Origin: Clostridiaceae bacterium
Lineage (GTDB): Bacteria > Bacillota > Clostridia > Acetivibrionales > DULL01
Direction of reading: 5' to 3'
Length of the DNA: 40,227 nt
NCBI GenBank assembly: GCA_012840395.1
Contig: DULL01000048.1
Coordinates: 1-40,227 of the forward strand
The notes below the pieces were generated by a model. It did no database searches, was not told where the DNA came from, and saw only the letters and a program-made list of their open reading frames with translations. This document shows positions 26,735-35,716 of the stretch, one piece after another. The position numbers and the translations under genes are program-made. Positions within the stretch are counted from its first letter, which is position 1. Every line of letters starts with the position of its first letter.

Positions 26735-28348
26735 ATGCGTATGTGGTTTGAAGAATTTTTAAGCAAATACAGAGCAGGAATATCCCATGAATTTCTTTTT
26801 TACTTTAATGTAAGAGATCTGATAGACAATAATAGATATATTGACAGATATTTACATGATGAGTTTATTAAGCAAAGAAATTTTGGAATAGTTGCCTTTT
26901 ATGATATTTCAAGAGGACTTTCCTTTCTTGACCAGGGTATGGAAAGGGAGTTTAACATTGTAACGACCAATGCTGCAGTGAATTTGTATAATTCTTTGCC
27001 TTCAAAACTATTCCCTTATGTGGATAAAGCATTAAGAAGTACAAAAATGGCTCTTTTTATTGATCAGGTTGAAAAAATAATCCCGGCAGGCGACGTGGGA
27101 AGCATGACTCTTGAAGAAAGAATGGCGCTGATATGGCTTACAGAGTGGTCAGTAGATCCAAAAATTTCAGCTGTTGGAAGCACCATTTTCCTTATGGCTG
27201 ATAATCTGGCGGATGTAAGCAGGGAAGTTCTCAAATCATCATATAAAATAGAACCCATATTGGTTAATCTTCCCAACGAGGAAGAACGTAAATCCTATAT
27301 AGAATATTTGCTTAAAGACGGGAATGTAAAGTCCTCTATTACTATAGATGAATTTGCGAAATTATCTTCCGGTTTAAGTAAGAAATCTATAAAAGACATA
27401 AAATTAAAAGCTGAAGCTGAAGGAGAACCTATAAGTTTTGAGTTTATTAAAGAAAAAAAGCATTCTGTCCTTAAGAAAGAGTATGGGGATGTTTTAGAAT
27501 TTATATATCCGGAAATCGGCTTTGAAGATATTGGAGGAATGGACAGGGCTAAAAACTATCTTATAAAGAATGTGGTAGAGCCAATAAAAAAAGGCGATTT
27601 GAGAAGAGTACCTATGGGAATACTATTATGCGGGCCTTCAGGAACGGGGAAAACATTGCTTGTGAATGCATTGGCAAAATCAAGCGGGTTTAATTGCGTA
27701 AAAATAGATATGTCAAGAATTCTTGGACAATATGTGGGAGAGAGTGAAAAAAATTTTAAAAAGTGTTTACTCGGAGCGCAGTCCCAGCAACCGGTCATAG
27801 TATTTGTTGATGAAATTGATACCACTTTCAGGAGAGGGGAACGAGGAGATAGTGGAGTAAGTAATAATATTTTCAGTGAATTTTTGCAGTTTACGGGGAA
27901 TACAAATAATAGAGGCAAAGTTATTTTCATAGCAGCCACCAACAGGCCTGATTTGCTGGACCCTGCATTAAAACGTGCGGGAAGATTTGATAAAAAAATA
28001 CCTATATTGCTTCCTGAACTTGAAGAAAGGGCAGAAATATTTAAGATTCTGATAAAAAAATATGGTTTTGATACAAATATTACTGATTTTATTCCTTTTG
28101 CAGCCAAGACAGAGAATTATACCGGCGCGGAAATTGAAATTGTTGTAAGGAAGGCCTATGAAATAGCTAATGAGGATGGAGCAGAGGGAGAAGTTATTAC
28201 AGCAGGGATACTGGAGGAAGCAATTAAAAAATGCAGGCCAAGCACTAAACAGGTCCGGTTTATGACCAAATTGGCAATAGAAGAATGTGATGACTTGGAT
28301 CTACTGCCTGAAAAGTACAGAAATTGGACAGATGGGATGGAAATATGA
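26735..28348 (+). CDS. Double-AAA ATPase with degenerate first domain
   Basis: A 537-residue protein. The second half is a classic AAA domain: FEDIGGMDRAKNYL near 265-278, Walker A GPSGTGKT near 300-307, Walker B VFVDEID near 354-360, and AATNRPDLLDPALKRAGRFD with arginine fingers near 405-424. The first half (about 1-250) looks like a second AAA fold without Walker A, but with ALFIDQVEK near 106 where Walker B would be and a sensor-like FLMADNLADV near 152. This resembles Ycf46-type and Cdc48/Vps4-group ATPases. The PspA and membrane genes follow, suggesting it remodels or disassembles that partner. Confidence 0.82.
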   Translation: MRMWFEEFLSKYRAGISHEFLFYFNVRDLIDNNRYIDRYLHDEFIKQRNFGIVAFYDISRGLSFLDQGMEREFNIVTTNAAVNLYNSLPSKLFPYVDKALRSTKMALFIDQVEKIIPAGDVGSMTLEERMALIWLTEWSVDPKISAVGSTIFLMADNLADVSREVLKSSYKIEPILVNLPNEEERKSYIEYLLKDGNVKSSITIDEFAKLSSGLSKKSIKDIKLKAEAEGEPISFEFIKEKKHSVLKKEYGDVLEFIYPEIGFEDIGGMDRAKNYLIKNVVEPIKKGDLRRVPMGILLCGPSGTGKTLLVNALAKSSGFNCVKIDMSRILGQYVGESEKNFKKCLLGAQSQQPVIVFVDEIDTTFRRGERGDSGVSNNIFSEFLQFTGNTNNRGKVIFIAATNRPDLLDPALKRAGRFDKKIPILLPELEERAEIFKILIKKYGFDTNITDFIPFAAKTENYTGAEIEIVVRKAYEIANEDGAEGEVITAGILEEAIKKCRPSTKQVRFMTKLAIEECDDLDLLPEKYRNWTDGMEI

Positions 28349-28447
28349 TTCATGCTTTACAATGGGCTTTATTTACTATAAAGTATTGTTGTAGAGGAAT
28401 AATGAGGAGATGTGTTAGAAGGCTTTACTTATAAGGAGGGAAAAACT

Positions 28448-29176
28448 ATGGGCTTTTTTAAAAGATTGGGTGCTTTGATTAGAGGATTTTTCGGACTTTT
28501 TATAGGAAGAGTTGAAGAAAAGAATCCTGAAGTGCTTTTTGAAGACATAAAGAACCAAATAGCTAAAGCAAGAAAAGAGGCAGAAAAACAAATTGTTGAA
28601 ATTCAGACTAATGCAGAACTGATAAAAATTGAACTGAAAAATTCAGAAAAGAACCTTGCAGCTATAAGAAGCAGAATTGAAGCAGCTCAGAGACAGGGCG
28701 ACAAGGAACTGCTGGTGGAGCTTCTTATGCAAGAAGAAGAATATCAGAGTATTTATGAAACTCATAAAGCTACTTATGATAATGCCATGAAAGAAGTTGC
28801 GAGGATCAGGGATGATTATAAAATATTCGAATCTGAGATGAACGCCAAGCTCAATGAGCTTAAGACATTGAAATCCCAGGCTAAGATAGCTGCATTAAAG
28901 GAGAATATAAACACTGTCAATGCCCAATATGCTTCCAAAGAAAATAGAGTAAGCAAGGTTAATGAAAGTATTGACAGGGCAAGGGAAATTGTCAATAAGA
29001 AGACTGCCAGGGCCAATGCTGTTGAATCGCTAAATCAGGACAATATTGACTTGAAACTTAAGAGGCTGGATATGAATTCTGCCAGGGAAAGGGCAAGAGC
29101 AAGAGCAGAAGCCATGCTGTCAGGAGAAGAGGGCTTTGAAGTTAAGGAAAAAATTGAGCATAAAACCAGCAATTAA
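28448..29176 (+). CDS. PspA/IM30 family protein
   Basis: A 242-residue protein that is almost entirely helical. It opens with an amphipathic MGFFKRLGALIRGFFGLFIG, the lipid-binding helix of PspA and Vipp1. Long charged coiled coils follow, and the C-terminus has RERARARAEAMLSGEEGF. PspA and Vipp1 belong to the ESCRT-III superfamily; they polymerise on membranes under stress. I start at ATG 28448 because AAGGAGGG lies just upstream; a longer frame from 28412 lacks an SD. It sits 99 bases after an AAA ATPase, which recalls Vps4 with ESCRT-III, and 87 bases before a membrane protein. Confidence 0.88.
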   Translation: MGFFKRLGALIRGFFGLFIGRVEEKNPEVLFEDIKNQIAKARKEAEKQIVEIQTNAELIKIELKNSEKNLAAIRSRIEAAQRQGDKELLVELLMQEEEYQSIYETHKATYDNAMKEVARIRDDYKIFESEMNAKLNELKTLKSQAKIAALKENINTVNAQYASKENRVSKVNESIDRAREIVNKKTARANAVESLNQDNIDLKLKRLDMNSARERARARAEAMLSGEEGFEVKEKIEHKTSN

Positions 29177-29263
29177 TATCTAATATTTATTTTGTAAATG
29201 CAATATGTCTATAATTTTTTGAAATTATGAGTATGAAAGTATTTTGTTTTAATAGAGGGTAAT

Positions 29264-30052
29264 ATGAAACTAAAGTTATTCCTAAGTGCAGTTTTCAGAT
29301 TCAGAAATATTGCCATTCTTTTATTGGCTTTAGGGGCTGCTTCTATTGTATTGGAGAGTTTTTCGGGAATAAGCCCTTGGGCAGCTTATTTGGTTTCTCT
29401 TTCCGCTTATGTTGCTTCTCTGGTACAAACCTTAACCAACCGGGAGTTTCATGAGAAGTTTAACCATAAACAAAAGGTGAAACAAATACAAAATTTAAAT
29501 TTTATCTGCTTAAGGCTTTCTTCAGAAGCGAAAAGACATTTAAATACTGCTCAAAACCAAAAGCTGCGTAAGATAATGGAGGATAAAGATGATATTGTTA
29601 ACTCTTTTTTCAGAGGAGAAAGAAGTTTCCTGAAGGAAAAAGTAGTTGAACAGACCTTGAATCTGGTTGCTTCATATATAAGGCTGTTAATGAATTATGC
29701 CATCAGAAGCAAAGAGCTGGAAGAAATGGATATAAGTGAAGTAGCTAACAGGATAAATTTAAATACCCGCAAGCTTAATTTCGAGAAAGATCCCTCCAGA
29801 CTGGATGATTTAAGAAAAGTAATAGATATGGATCAAAAGATTATAACAACTTTAAAAGAAGAAAAGAAGAATTTGGAAGGTATTAGCGCTAAGCTGGATT
29901 ACATGAGCAGTGCAGTTAATATGTTTAAGCATCAGATTATGTCCAGTATAGAGTCGGAAGATATGCTGGAGCAGCTTCAAACAGTATTAAATGAAGCAGA
30001 AGCTCTTGATAATGTCTTATATGAAAGGCGCAAGAATAGGGTCAAACTATAG
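29264..30052 (+). CDS. Two-helix membrane protein with long coiled coil
   Basis: A 262-residue protein I do not recognise. Two hydrophobic segments lie near residues 15-33 and 38-57 (NIAILLLALGAASIVL, AAYLVSLSAYVASLV), and the remaining 200 residues are charged helices with coiled-coil character, for example VIDMDQKIITTLKEEKKNLE. Cysteines are almost absent. SD GAGGG precedes the ATG. It follows the PspA gene and precedes acpS by 11 bases, so the AAA, PspA and this gene probably form one operon. A membrane tether or receptor for the PspA-like filament is a reasonable hypothesis. Confidence 0.7.
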   Translation: MKLKLFLSAVFRFRNIAILLLALGAASIVLESFSGISPWAAYLVSLSAYVASLVQTLTNREFHEKFNHKQKVKQIQNLNFICLRLSSEAKRHLNTAQNQKLRKIMEDKDDIVNSFFRGERSFLKEKVVEQTLNLVASYIRLLMNYAIRSKELEEMDISEVANRINLNTRKLNFEKDPSRLDDLRKVIDMDQKIITTLKEEKKNLEGISAKLDYMSSAVNMFKHQIMSSIESEDMLEQLQTVLNEAEALDNVLYERRKNRVKL

Positions 30053-30063
30053 GTGATGTTTTC

Positions 30064-30447
30064 TTGGCCATTTTGTGTGGAGTAGATATTATAGAAGTGG
30101 ATAGAATAAAACATTCAATAGAGAATCTGGGTCAAAGCTTTAAAGACAGGATTTTCTCTCCGGGAGAGATTCAGTATTGTGAAGATAAAAAAGCTTCCAA
30201 ATACCAGTGCTATGCTGCCAGATTTGCCGCAAAAGAAGCTGTGGCCAAAGCATTTGGAACTGGCCTGGGTTCTAAGTTGGACTGGAGAGAAATAGAAATA
30301 TACAATGACGAGTGGGGAAAGCCTTATGTAGCCCTGTTGGGTAAGGCAAAAGATTTATTTAAAGAAATAAATGCGGTAAATATATCCTTAAGTTTGTCCC
30401 ATTGTAAAACTTATGCAATAGCATATGCGGTAATTGAAGTTAAGTAA
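30064..30447 (+). CDS. acpS: Holo-[acyl-carrier-protein] synthase
   Basis: A 127-residue AcpS, normal length. It transfers 4'-phosphopantetheine from CoA to the serine of acyl carrier protein. Signature motifs are GVDIIEVDRI near 6-15, with the metal-binding Asp, and FAAKEAVAKAFGTGLG near 54-69, with the Glu and Lys of the active site. SLSLSHCKTYAIAYAVIE closes the protein. It starts at TTG 30064 behind AGGTGA. It lies 11 bases after the membrane coiled-coil gene and 17 before the nuclease gene. Confidence 0.95.
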   Translation: MAILCGVDIIEVDRIKHSIENLGQSFKDRIFSPGEIQYCEDKKASKYQCYAARFAAKEAVAKAFGTGLGSKLDWREIEIYNDEWGKPYVALLGKAKDLFKEINAVNISLSLSHCKTYAIAYAVIEVK

Positions 30448-30464
30448 GGAGATTTTGGGGCTTT

Positions 30465-31649
30465 ATGAACGATAAGGTTGTAAATAGCATTAAATTGCTG
30501 CATTGTGCGGATATCCACCTGGCAGCACCATTTACTTCCATGGGTATCAGTGAAGGAAAATCTTCAATAAGAAGACAGGATTTAAAAGAAACCTTTCAAA
30601 AAATAGTTAATCTGGCAGGTTGCGAAAATGTTGACCTGCTTTTAATTTGTGGGGATTTATATGAGCATGGTTACATAAATAAATCTTTAATAGAATTTAT
30701 CAACTATTCTTTCAGCAAGATACAAAAAACAAAAATAATAATAATTCCCGGAAATCATGATCCATATATATCCGGGTCCTATTATGATAGTAATAAATGG
30801 AGTCCGAATGTTACAATTTTATCTCCTGATAAACCCAAGACCTATTTTGAGGATTTAGATACAAATATATATTTCCTGGGAAATAGCAAATTTGGGTTTG
30901 AGTACAATTCTTTTGCGTCAGTTAGGAGTAGTAATTCAAGCACTTATTCAATTAACATTTTAATGGCCCATGGTACATTGGACATGAATATAGGCCCTAA
31001 AAACTATAACCCTATAAACAGCCGGGATATTGATAAATTAAACATGGACTATGTTGCTATTGGCCATTTTCATAAAATGTTCAGAGATGCGGGTAAAGGA
31101 AAGAATATATTTAACCCTGGAAGTCCTGAGCCTTTAGGATTTGATGAGCCTGGCAGCCATGGAGTATTTTTAGGTACCATTATAAAATATTACTCCAGCA
31201 GGAGTAGTATAGACATTAATTTTATTCCTGTTGCCAGGAGGTTCTATGAAAATATAGAAGTAAAACTGGACGGATGCTATGCAGACCAGCAAGTAGTTGA
31301 AAAAATAAGTGAGCTGCTGGAAGGGAAGAACCAGGAACAAGGACTTTTTAATGTTATTTTAAAAGGTTATGCAGAAAGAGGATACAGGCCCGATATACCT
31401 TATATTTTGTCTTTTTTTAAAGATAAAGTATTCTCTATTAAGATAGAAGACCAGCTTAAACCGGACTATAATTTTAATGAGCTTAAGGAAGAGCCTGGAA
31501 TTAGAGGACTTTTTGTGAGAAAAATGCTTGCATTGATAGAAAGCTCGAAGGATGAAACAAAACGGAAAGAGCTTGAAAAAGCACTGTATTATGGTATGGA
31601 AGCAATAGATTATGGCAAAGTGCATGTAGACCTTTTGGGAAGGGAGTAG
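30465..31649 (+). CDS. SbcD/YhaO-like DNA repair exonuclease subunit
   Basis: A 394-residue calcineurin-like metallophosphatase. The five metal motifs are visible: LLHCADIHLAAPF near 12-24, CGDLYEHG near 62-69, PGNHDP near 95-100, MAHGTLD near 166-172 and GHFHK near 199-203. This matches the Mre11/SbcD/YhaO family of nucleases. The next gene is a large ATPase, so the pair is a YhaO-YhaN or SbcCD-type complex acting on DNA ends. Of the two, the presence of membrane segments in the ATPase favours YhaO-YhaN. Confidence 0.9.
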   Translation: MNDKVVNSIKLLHCADIHLAAPFTSMGISEGKSSIRRQDLKETFQKIVNLAGCENVDLLLICGDLYEHGYINKSLIEFINYSFSKIQKTKIIIIPGNHDPYISGSYYDSNKWSPNVTILSPDKPKTYFEDLDTNIYFLGNSKFGFEYNSFASVRSSNSSTYSINILMAHGTLDMNIGPKNYNPINSRDIDKLNMDYVAIGHFHKMFRDAGKGKNIFNPGSPEPLGFDEPGSHGVFLGTIIKYYSSRSSIDINFIPVARRFYENIEVKLDGCYADQQVVEKISELLEGKNQEQGLFNVILKGYAERGYRPDIPYILSFFKDKVFSIKIEDQLKPDYNFNELKEEPGIRGLFVRKMLALIESSKDETKRKELEKALYYGMEAIDYGKVHVDLLGRE

Positions 31650-31660
31650 CCTATAGACTC

Positions 31661-33793
31661 ATGTATATAGAAAAGATAGAGATAGATGGGTTTGGTAAGA
31701 TATGTAACCTTACAATAAATTTTAATAAAGGATTAAATATTGTCTTTGGATTAAATGAATCAGGAAAAACTACCATACAGTGGTTTATAAGAGGTATGCT
31801 GTTCGGCCTGAAAGGAGGTAGGGCTTCTAAAGATGGGGTACCTCCTCCACTGAGAAGATATAAACCCTGGAATGCGGACATTTACCGGGGAGCTTTGGAA
31901 TACAGGCTGAATAATGGCGAGCTTTACAGAATTGAGCGGGATTTCGAAACCGGTAAAGTATGTGTATATGATGGTATGTATAATGATGTTACCTCTCAAT
32001 TTACTTCCAGTATAGAAAAAGGTGCGGTTACCGCAGAAAAACATTTATTTTTTAATGAAGCCTGCTTTGATAAAACAGGTTTTATCAGACAAATGGAATC
32101 TGGAATTGATGAATCTGGCAAAAAGGAACTGTTAAGTAGAATAACTAATGTTATGGAAACAGGCTACGAAGATATATCTTTCAGAAAAGCCGAGAAAGCT
32201 CTGAAAGATTCTATTATAGAGTATGTGGGAAGTGACAGGTCTACTAAACGTCCTTTGGACAGAATAAGTTTACGACTGGAAGAGTTAAAGAAATCAAGGG
32301 ATAATTTGATTAATAGCCGGGAAGTGTATTGGGAAATTTCTAAAAAACTTGATTTGGAACGGGAAACAATAAAAATAACTGGTGAAAAGAAGGACCTCTT
32401 AAAAAATGCAGAAGATTTTCTTAGAATCAGGAAAGAGGTCGAAAAGTGCAGAAGACAGATAAGAGAACTTAGGAGTATTCTTAGTGAAGCTTTTCAAATA
32501 GAACAGAATTTAAAGAAAGCTTCACAAGAGCTTGAATATTTTGAGAAATTAAGATTTTCCACTCATAAAGAAACAGAAATAAAAAGCAGCACAATAAAAA
32601 GAAAAGAGGATAATTTAAAAATAACGGCATTAAAAAAGAAAAGGAAAGTATATGTTGCAGGAATGGCAGTTTTTTCATTAATTTCGCTGCTGTTAATCCT
32701 TACTGATTTTTTTATAAAAAACAGCTGGATAAAAATCTCTTCATCTATATTTGCCGCATTAGCGGTTTTAGCAGCGTTTTTGGCCAGCAGAATTACCAGC
32801 GAACGGGAAAAGTCCCCAGAGGATTATGATGAAAATCCATCCGGAGAGTTGAAATACGACAGGTATATAGAAAAGGTTAGTTCTGTGATGGAACTTGAAA
32901 ACAACTTAAAAGAAAAGCTGAGCAGGGCTTATATTATCACGGGAATAGGTATAAATTCCACAGAAGATATAAAAAACATACTTCAAAAACTGGAAAAAAA
33001 ATACAATGACTATTTAGAAACTTTAAGGAATTATGCCCGCGATATGACAGGTGGTAATACCAGCATTATAGCGACGCAAGACAGGGAATTATGGATGCTG
33101 GATATGGAGAATGTTGAAAAGCCATTATCAGATTCTGATATCGAAAGTATAGAGCTTATGCTGGATTATAAGCGGAAAAGAATAGAGGAAGAATACACTC
33201 TTTCTATTCAGAAAATTACAGAGTATGAAGTTTTATTAAAAACTTTAGAAAATGAGAAAGATGAGTTACAGAAAATTGATGAAGAAATTGAAGAATTGAA
33301 CCAGAAGAAGAGAAATCTTGAATCTCTGGATTTTTCCCTGAGGACGGCTCTGGAAGTACTAACCCAGTCCAGCAAAGAAATCCAGAGAGATTATATACCT
33401 ATGTTAAATAACAAAATGAGCAGCCTTATTGGAAAGATAACCGGCAGTAAATATAATGATATCAGGGCAGATGAAAAACTCCAGGTTCGTGCGGTAGAAC
33501 CAGTAACCGGAAAAGTTACTAATACAAATATACTGAGCGGTGGCACCTTGGAGCAGGTATATCTTGCATTAAGACTATCTATGGCTGAAATGATAGAAAA
33601 TCCTGAAGAAAAAATACCCTTCTTTATGGACGAAGTATTTGCCCACTATGATGACAGCAGGATTAATAGTTCCTTAAGGTTGCTGGAAGAAATAAGTTCA
33701 CAGCGCCAGATTATCCTTTTTACATGTAAAGGCAGGGAAGTTGAAGCAGCAGCCCGGGTGTGCAAGGATGGATTAAATATTATAAGGCTGTGA
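31661..33793 (+). CDS. YhaN-like AAA/SbcC-type ATPase with membrane segment
   Basis: A 710-residue ABC-type ATPase of the SMC/Rad50 group. The N-terminal Walker A is GLNESGKTT near 28-36, and the ABC signature LSGGTLEQVYLALRLS and Walker B PFFMDEVFAHYD lie near 625-660. Between them are long coiled coils, interrupted near residues 328-375 by two hydrophobic helices (VAGMAVFSLISLLLILTDFF). Such a membrane insert is typical of YhaN and not of SbcC. The start at 31661 has no strong SD and lies 11 bases after the nuclease gene, so coupled translation is likely. It is shorter than SbcC, which usually exceeds 1000 residues. Confidence 0.85.
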   Translation: MYIEKIEIDGFGKICNLTINFNKGLNIVFGLNESGKTTIQWFIRGMLFGLKGGRASKDGVPPPLRRYKPWNADIYRGALEYRLNNGELYRIERDFETGKVCVYDGMYNDVTSQFTSSIEKGAVTAEKHLFFNEACFDKTGFIRQMESGIDESGKKELLSRITNVMETGYEDISFRKAEKALKDSIIEYVGSDRSTKRPLDRISLRLEELKKSRDNLINSREVYWEISKKLDLERETIKITGEKKDLLKNAEDFLRIRKEVEKCRRQIRELRSILSEAFQIEQNLKKASQELEYFEKLRFSTHKETEIKSSTIKRKEDNLKITALKKKRKVYVAGMAVFSLISLLLILTDFFIKNSWIKISSSIFAALAVLAAFLASRITSEREKSPEDYDENPSGELKYDRYIEKVSSVMELENNLKEKLSRAYIITGIGINSTEDIKNILQKLEKKYNDYLETLRNYARDMTGGNTSIIATQDRELWMLDMENVEKPLSDSDIESIELMLDYKRKRIEEEYTLSIQKITEYEVLLKTLENEKDELQKIDEEIEELNQKKRNLESLDFSLRTALEVLTQSSKEIQRDYIPMLNNKMSSLIGKITGSKYNDIRADEKLQVRAVEPVTGKVTNTNILSGGTLEQVYLALRLSMAEMIENPEEKIPFFMDEVFAHYDDSRINSSLRLLEEISSQRQIILFTCKGREVEAAARVCKDGLNIIRL

Positions 33794-33810
33794 AGTATGG
33801 GATTGTTTGA

Positions 33811-34944
33811 CTAGATGTCTAAAAGTTTATTTTCAGGAGGAACAAATCTTTCCATAAGTTCAACTATATCCTGACTTGAATTAGGTTTAGAAAGACAGGA
33901 TGCCATCTCTTTCATATGCTGGTATCTGAGAGGAGTATCAAATACTTGTGTCAGTAGTCCATCTACACTGTCCTCCGGATAAAAAGTAGCCGCTACTCCG
34001 CAATTTAACAGAAATTTAGCATTTCTTTCTTCCTGTCCTGGTATTGGCGGCAATAGGAGGATAGGGATATTTTTGGCCAATGCTTCAGTAATAGTTAATC
34101 CTCCGGGTTTTGTTATTAAAAAGTCTGAAGCATCCATGAGGTCGGATATTCTATTGGTATATCCAAAAATTTTGATTTTTTTATCTGTATTTTGAGCCAT
34201 TTCTTCAAGGTCTTCCTTAAGTTTTTGATTATCACCTGTAACTGCTATTACCTGTAAATCTCTTTTACAGTTGATCAGATTCCTGAATATATCTTCAACT
34301 TTTCCCATACCGAGAAGCCCGCCCATTACCAGCATTGTAAGCTTGTCATCCAGCCCCAGTTCCTTGCGAATGAATTTTTTATCTTTCTTAATAAGAAATC
34401 CGGAGGATACAGGTATTCCATGGGGATATATCTTGTGGGGAGGAATCCCTGTTTCAATCATGCGTTGCTTAACATAATCATGAGCAACAATAAAGGCGTC
34501 CACATTATCTGTTTTCCAAAACATATGATTGGCATAATCTGTTACAACGGCAATAACAGGAACTGTTATCTTTCTTTTACGTTTAAGATTCGATACCATA
34601 TGAACGGGAAAAGCATGAGTACATACGATAATTGAAGGATTAAACTCATTTATATACTTGCAAAGTTTATTTGACAATATTTTATTTACAGTTTTTGTAA
34701 AATCAGAGATGTTTTCTTTGTATTCAGATAATTTATATAGTTCACCATAAACTTTGGGAGTCTTTTTCAAGGTGCTCAGATAACTGCCCACAATTAATTT
34801 ATCTGCTACCGGGCTGACATACTTTAATGCATCAATAATAATGGTACTGGAGCTGCCGTATTTTTTATCTACAAATTCTTTTATTGCTTCAGCCGCTTTT
34901 GTATGGCCTCCTCCAATTGATACGGTTAAAAAGAGAACTTTCAT
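33811..34944 (-). CDS. MGDG synthase/UgtP-like GT28 glycosyltransferase
   Basis: A 377-residue GT-B glycosyltransferase. The N-terminal MKVLFLTVSIGGGHTKAAEA is the MGDG-synthase domain opening, in which the glycine loop and His act in catalysis. The C-terminal donor domain has MGGLLGMGKVEDIF near 209-222 and TKPGGLTITEALAKNIPILL near 274-293, then PPIPGQEERNA. Such enzymes use UDP-sugar to glycosylate diacylglycerol on the cytoplasmic membrane face, making glycolipids and lipoteichoic-acid anchors. SD AGGAGG precedes the ATG. It is a single minus-strand gene between two plus-strand units. Confidence 0.87.
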   Translation of the reverse strand: MKVLFLTVSIGGGHTKAAEAIKEFVDKKYGSSSTIIIDALKYVSPVADKLIVGSYLSTLKKTPKVYGELYKLSEYKENISDFTKTVNKILSNKLCKYINEFNPSIIVCTHAFPVHMVSNLKRKRKITVPVIAVVTDYANHMFWKTDNVDAFIVAHDYVKQRMIETGIPPHKIYPHGIPVSSGFLIKKDKKFIRKELGLDDKLTMLVMGGLLGMGKVEDIFRNLINCKRDLQVIAVTGDNQKLKEDLEEMAQNTDKKIKIFGYTNRISDLMDASDFLITKPGGLTITEALAKNIPILLLPPIPGQEERNAKFLLNCGVAATFYPEDSVDGLLTQVFDTPLRYQHMKEMASCLSKPNSSQDIVELMERFVPPENKLLDI

Positions 34945-35057
34945 ATAGTAGATACCTCCTAATAGTAATCTAAGTATATCAATTTTTTCATTCCCAGTAC
35001 AATAAATTTATTTCTATCTTAATTATTTCCATTTTTCATTATTTTTGTCATTACTAA

Positions 35058-35070
35058 AGAACTGTCCCTG
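35058..35070. repeat. Single arm related to the GGGACGGTTC repeat
   Basis: AGAACTGTCCCTG differs at one base from AGAACCGTCCCTG in the hairpin at 12201-12249. No matching second arm lies nearby, so it is either an eroded half or a chance match. The surrounding 34945-35203 gap is AT-rich with no other feature. Confidence 0.4.
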
Positions 35071-35203
35071 TAGTGAATATTTTTTAGCTAACAACAAAAA
35101 ATAACAACTAAGAATAAACAAGGAAACTATATGACAAATTCAGTGAACCAGTTAAGAACATATTTTTACAGAATTAACGATTAAATCTGAGAGGAGGGTT
35201 TTC

Positions 35204-35689
35204 TTGAAAAAGACAATAATTCTGGTTGTTATAACCATAATATTAGTGATAATTATGTTTATATATTCAGGAGGCAGTTTATTCAATATCAGGAGATCTG
35301 ATTTCGGAGCGGCATATGCACAAGGGCAGTATACCAGTGATGAGCAGCTTCTTGCGAGGGCTATAAACGGAGAAGCAAGAGGTGAACCCTACGAAGGACA
35401 GGTTGCTGTAGGCGCTGTGATATTAAATCGAACACGGGATCCCAATTTTCCCAAAACCATAGCAGGAGTAATTTATCAGCCTGGAGCTTTTACAGCTGTT
35501 TCAGACGGTCAGATTAATGTCCCCATTGAAGAAGGCTCAACAGTGCTTCAAGCTGCCAGAGACGCCCTGAATGGATGGGACCCGACCAACGGGTGCCTTT
35601 ACTATTGGAATCCTACTACTGCCACAAGCAGTTGGATATGGAGCCGTACGGTAGTAAAAGTAATTGGGAAACATTACTTTGGCAAATAA
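35204..35689 (+). CDS. sleB: SleB-type cell wall hydrolase
   Basis: A 161-residue protein. Residues 1-22 are a hydrophobic signal or anchor. Residues 50-160 form the SleB/CwlJ hydrolase_2 domain, with RAINGEARGEPYEGQVAVGA near 50-69, which contains the catalytic glutamate, and YQPGAFTAVSDGQIN near 93-107. SleB is a lytic transglycosylase that degrades spore cortex at germination. Bacillus SleB has an extra N-terminal peptidoglycan-binding domain that is absent here. It starts at TTG 35204 behind GGAGGG. ypeB follows 27 bases later, which fixes the assignment as SleB rather than CwlJ. Confidence 0.87.
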   Translation: MKKTIILVVITIILVIIMFIYSGGSLFNIRRSDFGAAYAQGQYTSDEQLLARAINGEARGEPYEGQVAVGAVILNRTRDPNFPKTIAGVIYQPGAFTAVSDGQINVPIEEGSTVLQAARDALNGWDPTNGCLYYWNPTTATSSWIWSRTVVKVIGKHYFGK

Positions 35690-35716
35690 GTTTAGGTAAA
35701 AGCGGAGGTATTGAAA

